Below are positions 15,489 to 25,114 of a DNA stretch of 35,291 bases, in pieces (position 1 is the first letter of the stretch; every line of letters begins with the position of its first letter). The notes beneath the pieces are model-generated. The model did no database searches. It was given only the letters and a program-made list of their open reading frames with translations, and was not told the DNA's origin. Made by a program: the position numbers and the translations under genes. Source of the stretch: Neobacillus kokaensis (GTDB lineage: Bacteria > Bacillota > Bacilli > Bacillales > Cytobacillaceae); contig NZ_BNDS01000007.1 of the NCBI RefSeq assembly GCF_014656545.1, positions 194,412-229,702 of the forward strand, written 5' to 3'.

Positions 15489-16889
15489 TTAACTCACTTT
15501 TGGTTGATGAGATATTTTTTTATTATCCCGCTTATTGAACCCTTTTCCATAGTAAAAAGCTACCAAGAGAAGCAGCCAGAGCGGCCCAATGATCAAAGCA
15601 ATTCTTGTATCCTCACTAAATACCATCAAGACTATTACAAATGCCAAGAAAGCTAATGAAATATAAGATGTGTACGGAAAAAACGGCATTTTATATTTCA
15701 TCCGTTTCACTTCATCTGGCTTAAGGGACTTTCGATAACGAATTTGTGATATTAAAATAATCCCCCATGTCCAAATTGCACCGAAAGTAGCAATACTTGT
15801 TACCCAGGTAAAAACCTTGGCCGGAACTATATAGTTTAACAGGACACCGATCAATAAAGCAACAGCAGATGCCAAAACAGCAAATCCCGGTACTCCAGTT
15901 TTAGTTACTTTTCCAAAGCTTTTTGGAGCTTCGCCATGCGCTGCCAAATCAAATAGCATTCTCGCTGTGCTAAAAATACCACTGTTACAGGAAGACAAAG
16001 CAGCAGTTAAGACTACAAAGTTAATAATACCGGCTGCACCCTTAATTCCAATTTGTTCAAAGGTAAGAACAAATGGACTCCCTTTTGTTCCAATTTCTTC
16101 CCATGGATAAATGGACATAATAACAAATAAAGCACCTACATAAAATAATAGAATTCGCCAAAATACAGTATCAATAGCCCGTGACAGCGACTTTTCCGGA
16201 TTTTTCACTTCCCCTGCTGTTACCCCGATCATTTCAATTCCAAGGTAGGCAAACATTACCATTTGCAGGGATAATAACACACCTTTTATGCCATGCGGGA
16301 ACATTCCGCCATGATTCCATAAGTTGCTGATTCCTGTAGCAATACCGCCATTACCGAAGCCGAAGAAAATCATTCCGGCGCCGACAATGATCATTGCAAC
16401 AATGGTCACTATTTTTATAAGCGCAAACCAAAATTCCAATTCTCCATAAACTTTTACTGCAATAACATTAACACTCGCCATAATGATTAAAGACGCCAAG
16501 GCCCATATCCAGCGCGGAACCGTTGGAAACCAATATTCCATATAGATACCGACAGCAGTAATTTCCGCCATACATGTTACTACCCATAAAAACCAATAGT
16601 TCCAGCCTGTAATATATCCGGCAAGCGGTCCTAAGTACTCTCTAGCATAGGTGCTAAACGATCCCGCGACAGGTCTTTGAATAGCCATTTCCCCCAGTGC
16701 TCTCATGATAAAAAACATGATCAATCCACTGAATGCATAGCCTAGCAAAATCCCTGGTCCTGCCATTTTAATTGCTGTGGCTGAACCCAGGAATAACCCC
16801 ACCCCGATAGCTGCCCCTAGGGACATTAAGGTAATGTGTCTTTCTTCCAAACCACGCTGCAATTCTTTTCCTTGATGTTCTGGACTCAT
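15489..16889 (-). CDS. APC-family amino acid permease, probably for alanine
   Basis: A cytoplasmic-membrane symporter of 466 residues with twelve predicted helices. The APC signature is near the N-terminus: GLEERHITLMSLGAAIGVGL, then GPGILLGYAFSG and ALGEMAIQRPVAGSF. The ATG at 16887-16889 is preferred because GGGGGATGG precedes it. It is transcribed divergently from adeR, and adeR is followed by ald, so alanine is the likely substrate, as proposed for Bacillus AlaP (YtnA). A proline or other neutral amino acid specificity cannot be excluded. Confidence 0.9.
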   Translation of the reverse strand: MSPEHQGKELQRGLEERHITLMSLGAAIGVGLFLGSATAIKMAGPGILLGYAFSGLIMFFIMRALGEMAIQRPVAGSFSTYAREYLGPLAGYITGWNYWFLWVVTCMAEITAVGIYMEYWFPTVPRWIWALASLIIMASVNVIAVKVYGELEFWFALIKIVTIVAMIIVGAGMIFFGFGNGGIATGISNLWNHGGMFPHGIKGVLLSLQMVMFAYLGIEMIGVTAGEVKNPEKSLSRAIDTVFWRILLFYVGALFVIMSIYPWEEIGTKGSPFVLTFEQIGIKGAAGIINFVVLTAALSSCNSGIFSTARMLFDLAAHGEAPKSFGKVTKTGVPGFAVLASAVALLIGVLLNYIVPAKVFTWVTSIATFGAIWTWGIILISQIRYRKSLKPDEVKRMKYKMPFFPYTSYISLAFLAFVIVLMVFSEDTRIALIIGPLWLLLLVAFYYGKGFNKRDNKKISHQPKVS

Positions 16890-17089
16890 TTTTCCATCCC
16901 CCAATTGGAACTCGAATTTATTGAATTTTTATTTTAAAATAATAAGCTGAATATTATTTTAACATTGTTTTACTATTTTTTTGAATGTATTTTGTAAAAA
17001 AACATGAAATATACCTACGTTTTTTGTAAAATTAAACAAAGAGATTAGAATAATGAATTGTTTTTGTTTTTTTATGATGGAGGTTACTT

Positions 17090-18328
17090 ATGTATAACGG
17101 TTTATATGATCCTTTTAAAATTGATTTCGACAGTTTAGATGAATTAGCTGACAGAATTAGCCAAGTGCTTGAATGCCCCGTCACCATTGAAGACTCTAAT
17201 CATCGCCTGCTTGCCTATAGTACACATGATGAACGAACGGATCCGGCGAGGATCGCAACAATTATCGGTCGCAGAGTGCCCGAAAAGGTAATTAATCAAC
17301 TGTGGAAAGAAGGAACGATTCCTGCCCTGCTTTCAACGAAAGATCCGATACGGGTAAATAATATGAATGAAATCGGGCTCGGCCACCGGGTAGCCATCTC
17401 TATTTGGAAACAGGAAGAAGTTTTGGGGTTTATTTGGGCCTTAGAGATAAATAAAACATTAACTGAGGAAGATTATTTATTATTAAAAAAGGCTGCTGAT
17501 TCGGCTAAAAATAAACTTTTACAGCTGCAGACACGGAAAAATAAAAAGGAAGAGCGGTTTCAGGAATTTTTTTGGAAGCTGTTAACAGGACATTTACACA
17601 ATCGTGAAGAAATAATCAAGCATTTTCATTCGTTGCAAATTCCTGCTGCTTCCTCATATTCATTACTTGTTTTTCAGTTCCAGCAAAACTTGACAAGTAA
17701 AGAGGAACAAAACATTTCGTACTTATTAAAAACAAACCAGCGCTTGAAAATTTTACTGCATACTATTGATTGTAATCAGCTTATTCTGCTTGTTTCGGCA
17801 GATAACATTCAAAACACTTTTGATGAACTTACCAAATTTGTAGATTTATTTATCTACAAAATGAATATACGGTACGGAGTAACTAAAATCACACCCGTAT
17901 TTAGCAGAATCTATCACGACTACTCCAACATAACAAAAGCATACAACGAGACACTTGAAGTCCTTTCGATTAAAAATCAGTTTCCTGATGAAACTAAAAA
18001 TATTTATACGTATCAAAAGTTAGGGATTTATCAATTCTTCCATGTGCTTCTGCAAAAGAGAAAAAATGACAGCTATGAAAGTTACACGTTAAAAATGCTC
18101 GGAGAATACGACGAAAAACATAACAGTAATCTACTCGAAACTCTTGATGTATTCTTAACTAAAGATACGAATATCAATGATGCTGCGAAGGAACTAAATG
18201 TCCATGCGAATACGTTAAATTACCGCTTAAAAAGAATTGCAGAAATAGGGGATGTTGATTTTAAAGATCCTAATCAAAAAATGACCCTATATATTGATTT
18301 AAAGCTGCAAAAATATCAAGGAATATAA
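17090..18328 (+). CDS. adeR: PucR-family transcriptional activator AdeR
   Basis: A 412-residue regulator. The N-terminal sensor-like domain (about 10-150) is followed by a CdaR GGDEF-like middle and the C-terminal PucR helix-turn-helix (NINDAAKELNVHANTLNYRL near 355-375, followed by KRIAEIGDVDF). In B. subtilis AdeR activates ald in response to alanine. Here the gene lies 125 bases upstream of ald and divergent from an amino acid permease, so the assignment rests on family plus context. Start ATG follows GGAGG. A TAAACAAAGAGATT element 57 bases upstream recurs before ald. Confidence 0.9.
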   Translation: MYNGLYDPFKIDFDSLDELADRISQVLECPVTIEDSNHRLLAYSTHDERTDPARIATIIGRRVPEKVINQLWKEGTIPALLSTKDPIRVNNMNEIGLGHRVAISIWKQEEVLGFIWALEINKTLTEEDYLLLKKAADSAKNKLLQLQTRKNKKEERFQEFFWKLLTGHLHNREEIIKHFHSLQIPAASSYSLLVFQFQQNLTSKEEQNISYLLKTNQRLKILLHTIDCNQLILLVSADNIQNTFDELTKFVDLFIYKMNIRYGVTKITPVFSRIYHDYSNITKAYNETLEVLSIKNQFPDETKNIYTYQKLGIYQFFHVLLQKRKNDSYESYTLKMLGEYDEKHNSNLLETLDVFLTKDTNINDAAKELNVHANTLNYRLKRIAEIGDVDFKDPNQKMTLYIDLKLQKYQGI

Positions 18329-18453
18329 GTGTTTGTGAAAATTCCCAAAAGTCACGAATATCTTTCTCCATTCTAAACAAAGAAATTCACCGGTAAACAT
18401 TTTATACTTTATCCATAGTAATAAATTTTTTTGAATAATGGGGAGGAAAGAAA

Positions 18454-19590
18454 ATGTTTATCGGTGTACCTAAAGAGATTAAAAACAATGAAAATCGTGT
18501 TGCGTTGACTCCAGCAGGTGTTCTATCGTTCAAAAATGCCGGACATGGTGTTCTGGTTGAAAAAGGGGCCGGAATTGGAAGCGGTTTCGCGGATGAAGAT
18601 TATGCCAAGGCTGGTGCTGAGATTATTGACGGCGCAGAAAACGTATGGGCAAAAGCAGATATGATCATGAAGGTCAAAGAACCTCTTGCAAGTGAATATC
18701 AATATTTTCGCTCTGGCTTAATCTTATTTACCTATTTACACCTTGCGGCTGAACCGGAACTGGCTGATGCGCTTAAAGAAAAAGGCGTTATTGCTATTGC
18801 ATACGAAACAGTATCAGTAAACAGAACTCTTCCTTTATTAACACCTATGAGTGAAGTGGCGGGCCGTATGGCGGCACAAATCGGCGCTCAATTTTTACAA
18901 AAAAACAATGGCGGACAAGGCATTCTGCTTGCCGGCGTACCAGGTGTTAGCCGTGGCAAGGTAACGATTATTGGCGGCGGGATCGTTGGCACAAATGCTG
19001 CGAAAATGGCAATCGGTTTAGGTGCTGATGTAACAATTATCGATTTAAGTGCAGACCGCCTTCGTCAGCTGGATGATATTTTTGGTAATCAAGTAAAAAC
19101 ATTAATGTCTAACCCATATAATATTGCTGAAGCAGTTAAGGATGCGGACCTTTTAATTGGTGCTGTCTTAATTCCTGGCGCTAAAGCTCCTAAACTTGTA
19201 ACAGAAGAAATGGTGAAAACCATGAAACCAGGTTCTGTTATTGTCGATGTTGCGATTGACCAAGGCGGGGTTGTTGAAACTAGCGATCATGTAACAACAC
19301 ATGATAATCCGACATTTGAAAAACATGGTGTTATTCATTATTCTGTTGCGAATATGCCTGGCGCTGTTCCAAGAACATCTACAATCGCCTTAACAAATGT
19401 AACGGTACCATTTGCTCTTCAAATTGCCAATAAAGGGGTATTCAAAGCAATTTCTGAAAACGCACCTTTGAAGCTCGGTGTCAATGTTGCTGCTGGTGAA
19501 GTCACATATGAAGCTGTAGCGAAGGATCTTGGCTATAACTATGTATCGGTTGAAGATGCACTTGGAAAGGAACTTTCTAAAGTTAAATAA
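18454..19590 (+). CDS. ald: Alanine dehydrogenase
   Basis: A 378-residue NAD-dependent enzyme that interconverts L-alanine with pyruvate plus ammonia; it is used for growth on alanine and in sporulation. Features are the opening [20 protein letters not shown], catalytic Lys in MKVKEPL and His in FTYLHLA, the Rossmann stretch [20 protein letters not shown] (about 172-191), and [16 protein letters not shown]. Length is exactly typical. A strong binding site, GGGGAGGAAAG, precedes the ATG. It lies downstream of adeR, which presumably activates it. Confidence 0.98.
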   Translation: MFIGVPKEIKNNENRVALTPAGVLSFKNAGHGVLVEKGAGIGSGFADEDYAKAGAEIIDGAENVWAKADMIMKVKEPLASEYQYFRSGLILFTYLHLAAEPELADALKEKGVIAIAYETVSVNRTLPLLTPMSEVAGRMAAQIGAQFLQKNNGGQGILLAGVPGVSRGKVTIIGGGIVGTNAAKMAIGLGADVTIIDLSADRLRQLDDIFGNQVKTLMSNPYNIAEAVKDADLLIGAVLIPGAKAPKLVTEEMVKTMKPGSVIVDVAIDQGGVVETSDHVTTHDNPTFEKHGVIHYSVANMPGAVPRTSTIALTNVTVPFALQIANKGVFKAISENAPLKLGVNVAAGEVTYEAVAKDLGYNYVSVEDALGKELSKVK

Positions 19591-19604
19591 TTATATGTAT
19601 TATA

Positions 19605-19634
19605 AAAAAGGCGGCTTTATTTTAGCTGCCTTTT
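19605..19634. terminator. Bidirectional terminator shared by ald and ugd
   Basis: AAAAGGCGGC (19606-19615) pairs with GCTGCCTTTT (19625-19634), with one G-T pair. T-runs follow on both strands. The stem includes the last codons and stop of ugd. Confidence 0.88.
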
Positions 19635-20957
19635 CACATTGCTATTACCAATGACAATCGGTCGTCCAATGGAATGGTATTCTAAAGGGCATTTTTTAAC
19701 TTTATCAAGCTGAAAACAATTTCTTCCATCAAATATAATCGGCTCCCTCATCCATTCATAAAAGAGATTTAATCGAATATTTCTTATCTCTTCCCATTCA
19801 GTTACAATAAATGCAAGATCGGCATTTTTCAATGCTTGTTCGATTGAATCAGCATAGTAAATTAAATCTCCTAAAACTTTTTTTGCATTTTCAACAGCCG
19901 CAGGGTCATAGGCTGTTACTTTAGCTCCTTCCATCACCAGCTGCCTTGCTAATGTGAGTGAAGCAGCATCACGCACATCATCTGTCTCAGGTTTAAACGA
20001 TAACCCTAACATGGCGACATTTTTTCCCTTTAAGCTTTTAAAACGATGGATTGCCTTTTTCAGTAAAGATAATTCTTGCCGTTTATTCACTTCAAGAATG
20101 TCATGAATGAGCTGCGCAGGCTCTCCGACTTCATTAGCTAGCCCTGCCAGAGCTGCTGTATCTTTAGGAAGACATGAACCCCCAAATCCAATACCAGCTT
20201 TCAAAAAAGAGGTTCCGATCCTTGAATCCATACCAATTCCTAAAGACACATCTTCAATATTTGCGCCAATTTGTTCACATATGCCTGCAATCGTATTGGC
20301 ATAGCTGATCTTTAAAGCTAGGAAAGCATTGGAGGCTGTTTTAATTAATTCAGCACTTTTTAAGTCAGTTTTCATTATGGGTATTCCAAATGGCTGATAT
20401 AGCGCTTCTAAGCTGTCAAGTGCTTCTTCACTCTCCGCTCCAATAATTATCCGATCCCCATGAAATGTATCGTAAAGCGCTGACCCTTGTCGAAGAAATT
20501 CCGGGTTTGCCGCAATAAAAAACTTTATATTTCCTTTTAATTCAGTTTGGATCCATTCTTTAATTTTCCTATTTGCTCCAACTGGAACGGTACTCTTTGT
20601 AACAATCATCGCATTATTTTTTGTAATATTCCGGCCTATTTCTTTCGCAGCCTGTTCGATATATTGCAAATCAAGTGTCCCGTTTTCATCTTTCGGTGTT
20701 CCAACAGCAATGATAATCATATCGGCATCCTTAAACCCAACAAAAGAGCTGGTTGTAAAGAAAAGTTTTCCCTTCTGCATGTTTTTCCTCATCATCTCTT
20801 CTAAGCCAGGCTCATAAATGGGCGTCTTTCCACTCCTAAGTGACTCAATCTTCCTTTTGTCTTTGTCAACACAAATCACGTCATGACCAATTTCTGCTAA
20901 ACTAACTCCTGTGACCAAGCCAACGTAACCGGTCCCTGCAATTGCTATTTTCTTCAA
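19617..20957 (-). CDS. ugd: UDP-glucose 6-dehydrogenase
   Basis: A 446-residue cytosolic enzyme that oxidises UDP-glucose to UDP-glucuronate using two NAD+. The N-terminal Rossmann motif is IAGTGYVGLVTG (6-17). The catalytic thiol is in GFGGSCLPKD (Cys 262), and the C-terminal UDP-binding domain has KPETDDVRDAASL. It starts at a TTG. It is the second gene after the GT-C protein (36-base gap), and the nearby epimerase would use its product. Length is typical; the Bacillus relatives TuaD and YtcA serve cell-wall teichuronic acid or other surface glycans. Confidence 0.95.
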   Translation of the reverse strand: MKKIAIAGTGYVGLVTGVSLAEIGHDVICVDKDKRKIESLRSGKTPIYEPGLEEMMRKNMQKGKLFFTTSSFVGFKDADMIIIAVGTPKDENGTLDLQYIEQAAKEIGRNITKNNAMIVTKSTVPVGANRKIKEWIQTELKGNIKFFIAANPEFLRQGSALYDTFHGDRIIIGAESEEALDSLEALYQPFGIPIMKTDLKSAELIKTASNAFLALKISYANTIAGICEQIGANIEDVSLGIGMDSRIGTSFLKAGIGFGGSCLPKDTAALAGLANEVGEPAQLIHDILEVNKRQELSLLKKAIHRFKSLKGKNVAMLGLSFKPETDDVRDAASLTLARQLVMEGAKVTAYDPAAVENAKKVLGDLIYYADSIEQALKNADLAFIVTEWEEIRNIRLNLFYEWMREPIIFDGRNCFQLDKVKKCPLEYHSIGRPIVIGNSNVKRQLK

Positions 20958-20993
20958 AAGCCTATTTCCTTTCTTTTAAGGAGATCATCTATT

Positions 20994-22463
20994 TTACTTG
21001 TCGATCCATTGATATAAAATAATTTCATTATAAACCGGATCAAAGAGTTCATTTGATTGAAATGCTGCAACTTTCTTTATCTTCCCGTCCAATAATACAC
21101 CTTGTGATTTAAATCCTTGAACTACTTTATCAGTCAAATAAACAGTACTGCTGCCAAAATACTTGGTTTCGGACTGAAAAAACTCAAACGTATTGATTCT
21201 TTTATGCGTATATGGTGCGTTTAAATATTGCAGTACCCTTGTTTCTTCCCAAGTATAAAGAAGGATAGGCTGATTGACTTTTTCTAAATAAGTATTCATT
21301 TGATAAATAGCAGGCGCTTCAGCTGCTTCTTCCTTTAATAAAGAAACATCTTTTATTACTTGGCTTCCTAGAAGAAAAATAGACAGCCATAGGATTAGTA
21401 TGGGCACCTTCCTAAAATAAAGTTGAATGCAAAGGAAAAATACGATAAGGATTATTAGCGGCAGTGAGTGTCTAGCTTTTTCGATATTTTGAGCAAGTAA
21501 TGCCCAGACAAAATAACTGAAAAATAATATATAAAATAAATATAAAGTAAGTTTCGCCCGTATTTTTCCATGCTTATTAAAACTTCTAATGAAAATAAAA
21601 GCAATGAAAAACATAAATATAAAAGAAGTTATAATCGATTGGGTGAAAATGCCTGTCCAAAAAATATTATCCCACACCAACAATTTAAAGCGCTCGAAAA
21701 GACTCATATCTAATGCCTCGGCCGTACCGCCCCAATCGGTAAAATGGCCGCTGGTAAAGGCTAAAGAGAGTTTGATAAATCCGAGTAAACTTCCTTCAGA
21801 AATGATAAGTGCTGTGACCCAGCATGCTTGAAAGACAATTCCAAAGAGTAAATAAATAAATATTTCTCTTATCTTCATACCCTCATGCTTTACTTTCCAG
21901 AAAAAAAGAAAGATTACCCCAGTGGCAAAGGGAATATATGATAGGCGGATACCTAGCATGATACTTAAAAACGCTAATGGCAGCAAGATGGCGGTTGTAT
22001 TTCTTCTATTTAGTGAAAAAACAAGACTCCATACATACCACCAAAAAGCAGCCAGTGCGGCCCCTTCTGACATTGGCTGATTAACCATAATTATAGTGTA
22101 GCTTGTTGAATAGATGACCGCTGTGGCAAGAGCAGCAAATGAACGGTTAATAAATGTCCGGTTCAGCTTGTAGATCGGAATCAAGGCCGTAAAGTAAAAA
22201 AGAATATTAAATAACGTTAACGCTTTTGAAGGGTCATTTACAAATAAAGATAGAAATTTCCCACCTAAAATAAAAAAAGGATACCCCGGAAAGTGGGGCT
22301 GCATCGCCATGATATCAAAACGTTTTACCGCCAGTGAAAAATCAACTTGATCCCACGAAGACGTATAAGGGTTTAAGAAATATAACTGAGAGATAAACAC
22401 AACTAATAAGGATATACAGCTGACTGCAATCAGCAGGCCGTTTTTTACTCTTTCTGCTTTCAA
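20994..22463 (-). CDS. GT-C-like polytopic membrane glycosyltransferase (putative)
   Basis: A 489-residue membrane protein with about ten helices and a C-terminal soluble part of about 110 residues. The first extracytoplasmic loop has SSWDQVDFSLAVKRF followed by QPHFPGYP. An acidic residue in that loop is typical of GT-C (family 39-like) enzymes that take sugars from polyprenyl-phosphate donors on the outer face. The TTG at 22463 was chosen because GGGTGGT precedes it; a longer frame starts inside the upstream palindrome. It is followed by ugd, which suggests a role in uronate glycan transfer. The family is inferred from topology and loop motif only. Confidence 0.75.
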   Translation of the reverse strand: MKAERVKNGLLIAVSCISLLVVFISQLYFLNPYTSSWDQVDFSLAVKRFDIMAMQPHFPGYPFFILGGKFLSLFVNDPSKALTLFNILFYFTALIPIYKLNRTFINRSFAALATAVIYSTSYTIIMVNQPMSEGAALAAFWWYVWSLVFSLNRRNTTAILLPLAFLSIMLGIRLSYIPFATGVIFLFFWKVKHEGMKIREIFIYLLFGIVFQACWVTALIISEGSLLGFIKLSLAFTSGHFTDWGGTAEALDMSLFERFKLLVWDNIFWTGIFTQSIITSFIFMFFIAFIFIRSFNKHGKIRAKLTLYLFYILFFSYFVWALLAQNIEKARHSLPLIILIVFFLCIQLYFRKVPILILWLSIFLLGSQVIKDVSLLKEEAAEAPAIYQMNTYLEKVNQPILLYTWEETRVLQYLNAPYTHKRINTFEFFQSETKYFGSSTVYLTDKVVQGFKSQGVLLDGKIKKVAAFQSNELFDPVYNEIILYQWIDK

Positions 22464-22490
22464 TTTAATACCACCCGCGTATGTAGAGAA

Positions 22491-22518
22491 AAAGTACAAG
22501 GCAGCTGCCTTGTACTTT
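22491..22518 (-). terminator. 28-bp perfect palindrome, terminator after FTR1
   Basis: Fourteen bases from 22491 are mirrored exactly to 22518 (centre GGCAG/CTGCC, arms ending AAAGTAC/GTACTTT). On the minus strand it ends in a five-T run nine bases after the FTR1 stop. It should stop transcription from the Fur promoter, yet leaves only 27 bases before the GT-C start. Confidence 0.8.
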
Positions 22519-22526
22519 CTGCTTAC

Positions 22527-23450
22527 TTATTTAGCCTGAGGCTTTAAAACCTTTGCTGTATTTCCTTTTTCATCCTTTTTTTGCTTACTGGCAGCAGGTT
22601 TAGAGGATGTCAATAAAAGGATGACGACAAAGTATCCGATATAAGCTAACACTTCTTCAATTGACGGCATCGATGAGTATCCAAATAACGCCTTAAGGAA
22701 GATGCCTATATCTCCTGAAAGAAGAGGGGCAGTTCCAGTATCACGAAGGTAATGGGCATAATCAATCGGGTGCTCCGGTAAAAACCATGTCAAATCGTAA
22801 ACATGTGGAATAACACTGCCAATTAAATTTATGTCCTGCATCATAGAAATCGCTTGGACCAGCAGTCCAGCTGAAATAAGAATAATAAAAGCACCGGTTA
22901 ATTTAAAGAATGTACTTAATGGCACCCTCATGGTTCCTTTAAAGAAGAAATAAGAAACAACAGCAGCTATGATGGCACCAGTAATAGCACCCCATCCCTG
23001 CATAGCAGCTCCGATATTTCCGCCGGTAATCGCCGCAAAGAAGAAAACAGTTTCAATACCTTCGCGAAGGACAACAAGAAAGGAGTGGATTACCATTCCT
23101 ACAACATTACCTGTTGTAATGAATTTGCTCATTTTTCCTTCCATATTCCCTTTAATATCACGGGCGTGGCTTGCCATCCAAAACACCATTTGGGTCAGGA
23201 GAACTGTTGAAACAAGCATAATCCCAATTTTGAGATACATTTCACTTCCCATTGCTGCAAATCCAGTAAAGACGACTTGAAATAATAAGGCTACTCCAAA
23301 ACTTGCCAAAACAGCAAGACCTGCACCTAACCAAACATATTTCGTATACTGCTTATGATTCACTCTTTTTAAATAGGTCGTAATAATCCCAACAATTAAT
23401 AAAGCTTCTAAAACTTCGCGAAATGTAATTAACAGGGCTTGTATTTCCAT
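22527..23450 (-). CDS. FTR1-family iron permease (EfeU-like)
   Basis: A 307-residue membrane permease with seven predicted helices. The two REXXE iron-binding motifs are REVLE (11-15) and REGIE (129-133), the hallmark of FTR1/EfeU, which moves ferric iron (or oxidises and passes on ferrous iron) across the membrane. The C-terminus is a basic tail. It lies 37 bases after a secreted anchored protein and under a Fur-box promoter, and is followed by a terminator. No EfeO or EfeB homologue is in the window, so its partners differ from the classic EfeUOB system. Confidence 0.93.
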   Translation of the reverse strand: MEIQALLITFREVLEALLIVGIITTYLKRVNHKQYTKYVWLGAGLAVLASFGVALLFQVVFTGFAAMGSEMYLKIGIMLVSTVLLTQMVFWMASHARDIKGNMEGKMSKFITTGNVVGMVIHSFLVVLREGIETVFFFAAITGGNIGAAMQGWGAITGAIIAAVVSYFFFKGTMRVPLSTFFKLTGAFIILISAGLLVQAISMMQDINLIGSVIPHVYDLTWFLPEHPIDYAHYLRDTGTAPLLSGDIGIFLKALFGYSSMPSIEEVLAYIGYFVVILLLTSSKPAASKQKKDEKGNTAKVLKPQAK

Positions 23451-23487
23451 AGCAGTCTCTCCTCTCCCAAGGTGTCAATTATTATAT

Positions 23488-24243
23488 TTATTTCCTTCTT
23501 TTACGAACAACAAAAACAATTACTGCAATGATAACCCCTGCAATTAAAACAAGTGGAATCCAATTGCGAATATTTGAAAGATCCGTCCAATCCTTTTTAG
23601 CGCTTGCTTCGGATTCTACGGCACTTTCGGAAAAGTGTCCGACCTCTAGACTTTTAATGTTAAATTCTTGTTTTAAATCATCTAAGATTTCATCTTTATT
23701 TTCTTTAAAAGCCTCAATATTCGATTCCTTTTTTCCAACTCCAAACAATCCCGGATTTCCTAACGCCTCGAGTGACTTCTCAAAATCAGCTCTGATTTTT
23801 TTATCTATTTCAGGGTGCTTAGCCTGCACTTTTGGAGACAAAGCATCATATGTAGCAAAACCTTTTGCCAGGAGTCTTTTTGTAGTCTCATATTGTGAAA
23901 AATTCTTTTCCACATTTTCTAAACGTCTTGCCACATTTAAAACAAGAAGTTTTTCCATATTTGTAATTGTTGCCTCTTTATCCTTAGCTTCTAAATTGTC
24001 TAATATTAGCTTAGAGGGCTCAGGCCCCATATGCATATCAATTTCTTCTTTAACGGTTTCATAAACCTTCTTGGCGGCAGTGAAATTTGGAGGGTTCTCA
24101 TCAAGTTTGACGACCATTTCCTTATATACTTCAGCAAGCTTCTCTTCATTCGGGTCACCATATGAATAAGCCTGCACCCCATTTATATAGATATTCGAAA
24201 AAATTACGCTAATCAACAAAAACATCGTTAAAAACTTTTTCAT
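23488..24243 (-). CDS. Fur-regulated secreted, membrane-anchored protein, partner of FTR1 (putative)
   Basis: A 251-residue protein with a signal peptide (about 1-25, ending VQA), a Lys/Glu-rich helical extracytoplasmic domain (about 26-225), and a C-terminal anchor (WIPLVLIAGVIIAVIVFVV) followed by RKRRK. It is not EfeO: I see no cupredoxin or M75 motif. It may correspond to the extracytoplasmic domain that some FTR1 proteins carry fused at the N-terminus. It starts 19 bases after the predicted transcription start, with GGAGGG as binding site. First gene of the Fur-controlled pair with FTR1, so a role in presenting iron is likely, though inferred. Confidence 0.8.
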   Translation of the reverse strand: MKKFLTMFLLISVIFSNIYINGVQAYSYGDPNEEKLAEVYKEMVVKLDENPPNFTAAKKVYETVKEEIDMHMGPEPSKLILDNLEAKDKEATITNMEKLLVLNVARRLENVEKNFSQYETTKRLLAKGFATYDALSPKVQAKHPEIDKKIRADFEKSLEALGNPGLFGVGKKESNIEAFKENKDEILDDLKQEFNIKSLEVGHFSESAVESEASAKKDWTDLSNIRNWIPLVLIAGVIIAVIVFVVRKRRK

Positions 24244-24269
24244 CTAAAATTTTCCCTCCTACACTGATA

Positions 24270-24298
24270 ATGATAATGATTATCATCCTCGCTGTCAA
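24270..24298 (-). promoter_or_regulatory. Sigma-A promoter of the FTR1 operon, overlapped by a Fur box
   Basis: Minus-strand TTGACA (24293-24298), exactly 17 bp, then TATCAT (24270-24275). The Fur box at 24271-24285 covers the -10 region and part of the spacer, so Fur would block RNA polymerase directly. Confidence 0.85.
24271..24285 (-). promoter_or_regulatory. Fur box, perfect 7-1-7
   Basis: TGATAAT-G-ATTATCA, a perfect inverted repeat equal to the Bacillus Fur consensus. An extra TGATAA just to the left extends it. It controls the anchored protein and the FTR1 permease. Confidence 0.93.
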
Positions 24299-24325
24299 TG
24301 GCAGAAATACGAATTATTTGTATAA

Positions 24326-25114
24326 TTATTTATCTTCTCTAAGATTTTGCTTATTATTTGTAAATGAGAGCATTTTCGCGTGATTTTGTGATCTATTTAG
24401 ATTATGCTTGTCTCTTGATACCGGTGTTCTAAGTTCCTTCAGAATAGCTGGTAATACCTTTGTCATATATGCCCTGAACTTAATAAAGGATTCCCCTGTT
24501 TTTCTTACTTGATAGCGAATAGGAATTTCTTTCATTCGAAAGCCTTTTCTTATTAAATTTAATGTAAGCACTTGAGCATAATTATAATCGTGAATAATTT
24601 CTGCCTCTTTCATGGCCTGACGGGAAAAAGCCCTCATCCCTGACTGTCCATCATAAATCCATTTTCTAAGGATGATTGCTTGCAACAGGGTAAAGCAATA
24701 ATTTCCAAGCCTTCTGTTCCACTTCATGCCGTTTATCGTACCGAGAAAGCGTGAGCCCATGACATAATCAGCCGAACCTGATATGATTGGCTCAATTAAC
24801 TCGGGGATTTGGTCTGCAGGATACTCATTATCAGCATCGATCATGACACCGATATCCGCACCTCGTAAAACGCATAACTCCAGACCCTTACGGACAGCAG
24901 CACCTAGTCCTTGGTTATTTACAAATGTGTAGACATAATCTGCTCCAGCTTGTTTAGACCGCGCTACAGTCTCATCAATAGATCCATCATTTACGACAAT
25001 TACTTCTACACATACATTTGGATCGAAATCCCTCGGAATTCGCTGAATAACCTCTGCTATTGATTCTTCCTCATTGTGGGCAGGAAGAAACACTACCACT
25101 TTGTTTTGCTTCAT
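24326..25114 (-). CDS. Family 2 glycosyltransferase, dolichyl/polyprenyl-phosphate sugar synthase-like
   Basis: A 262-residue GT-A fold enzyme. VVVFLPAHNEEESIAEVIQR opens the domain. The nucleotide-binding NDGS (42-45) and the metal-binding DAD (93-95) are present. GSRFLG and GQSGMRAFSRQA are typical of DPM1-like enzymes, which load a sugar onto polyprenyl phosphate at the cytosolic face. It lacks the two C-terminal membrane helices of CsbB-type relatives. Its ATG overlaps the stop of the preceding gene (ATGA) and AAGGAGGT precedes it. Last gene of a four-gene overlapping operon. Confidence 0.92.
   Translation of the reverse strand: MKQNKVVVFLPAHNEEESIAEVIQRIPRDFDPNVCVEVIVVNDGSIDETVARSKQAGADYVYTFVNNQGLGAAVRKGLELCVLRGADIGVMIDADNEYPADQIPELIEPIISGSADYVMGSRFLGTINGMKWNRRLGNYCFTLLQAIILRKWIYDGQSGMRAFSRQAMKEAEIIHDYNYAQVLTLNLIRKGFRMKEIPIRYQVRKTGESFIKFRAYMTKVLPAILKELRTPVSRDKHNLNRSQNHAKMLSFTNNKQNLREDK

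Noticed and set aside
23528..24064. 178-codon frame opposite the anchored secreted protein
   Set aside because: Antisense shadow; Ser/Phe-rich product typical of reverse-complemented Lys/Glu-rich coding sequence.
23488..24243. EfeO iron-binding protein
   Set aside because: No cupredoxin or M75-type motif and a C-terminal membrane anchor; only the FTR1 neighbour suggested it.
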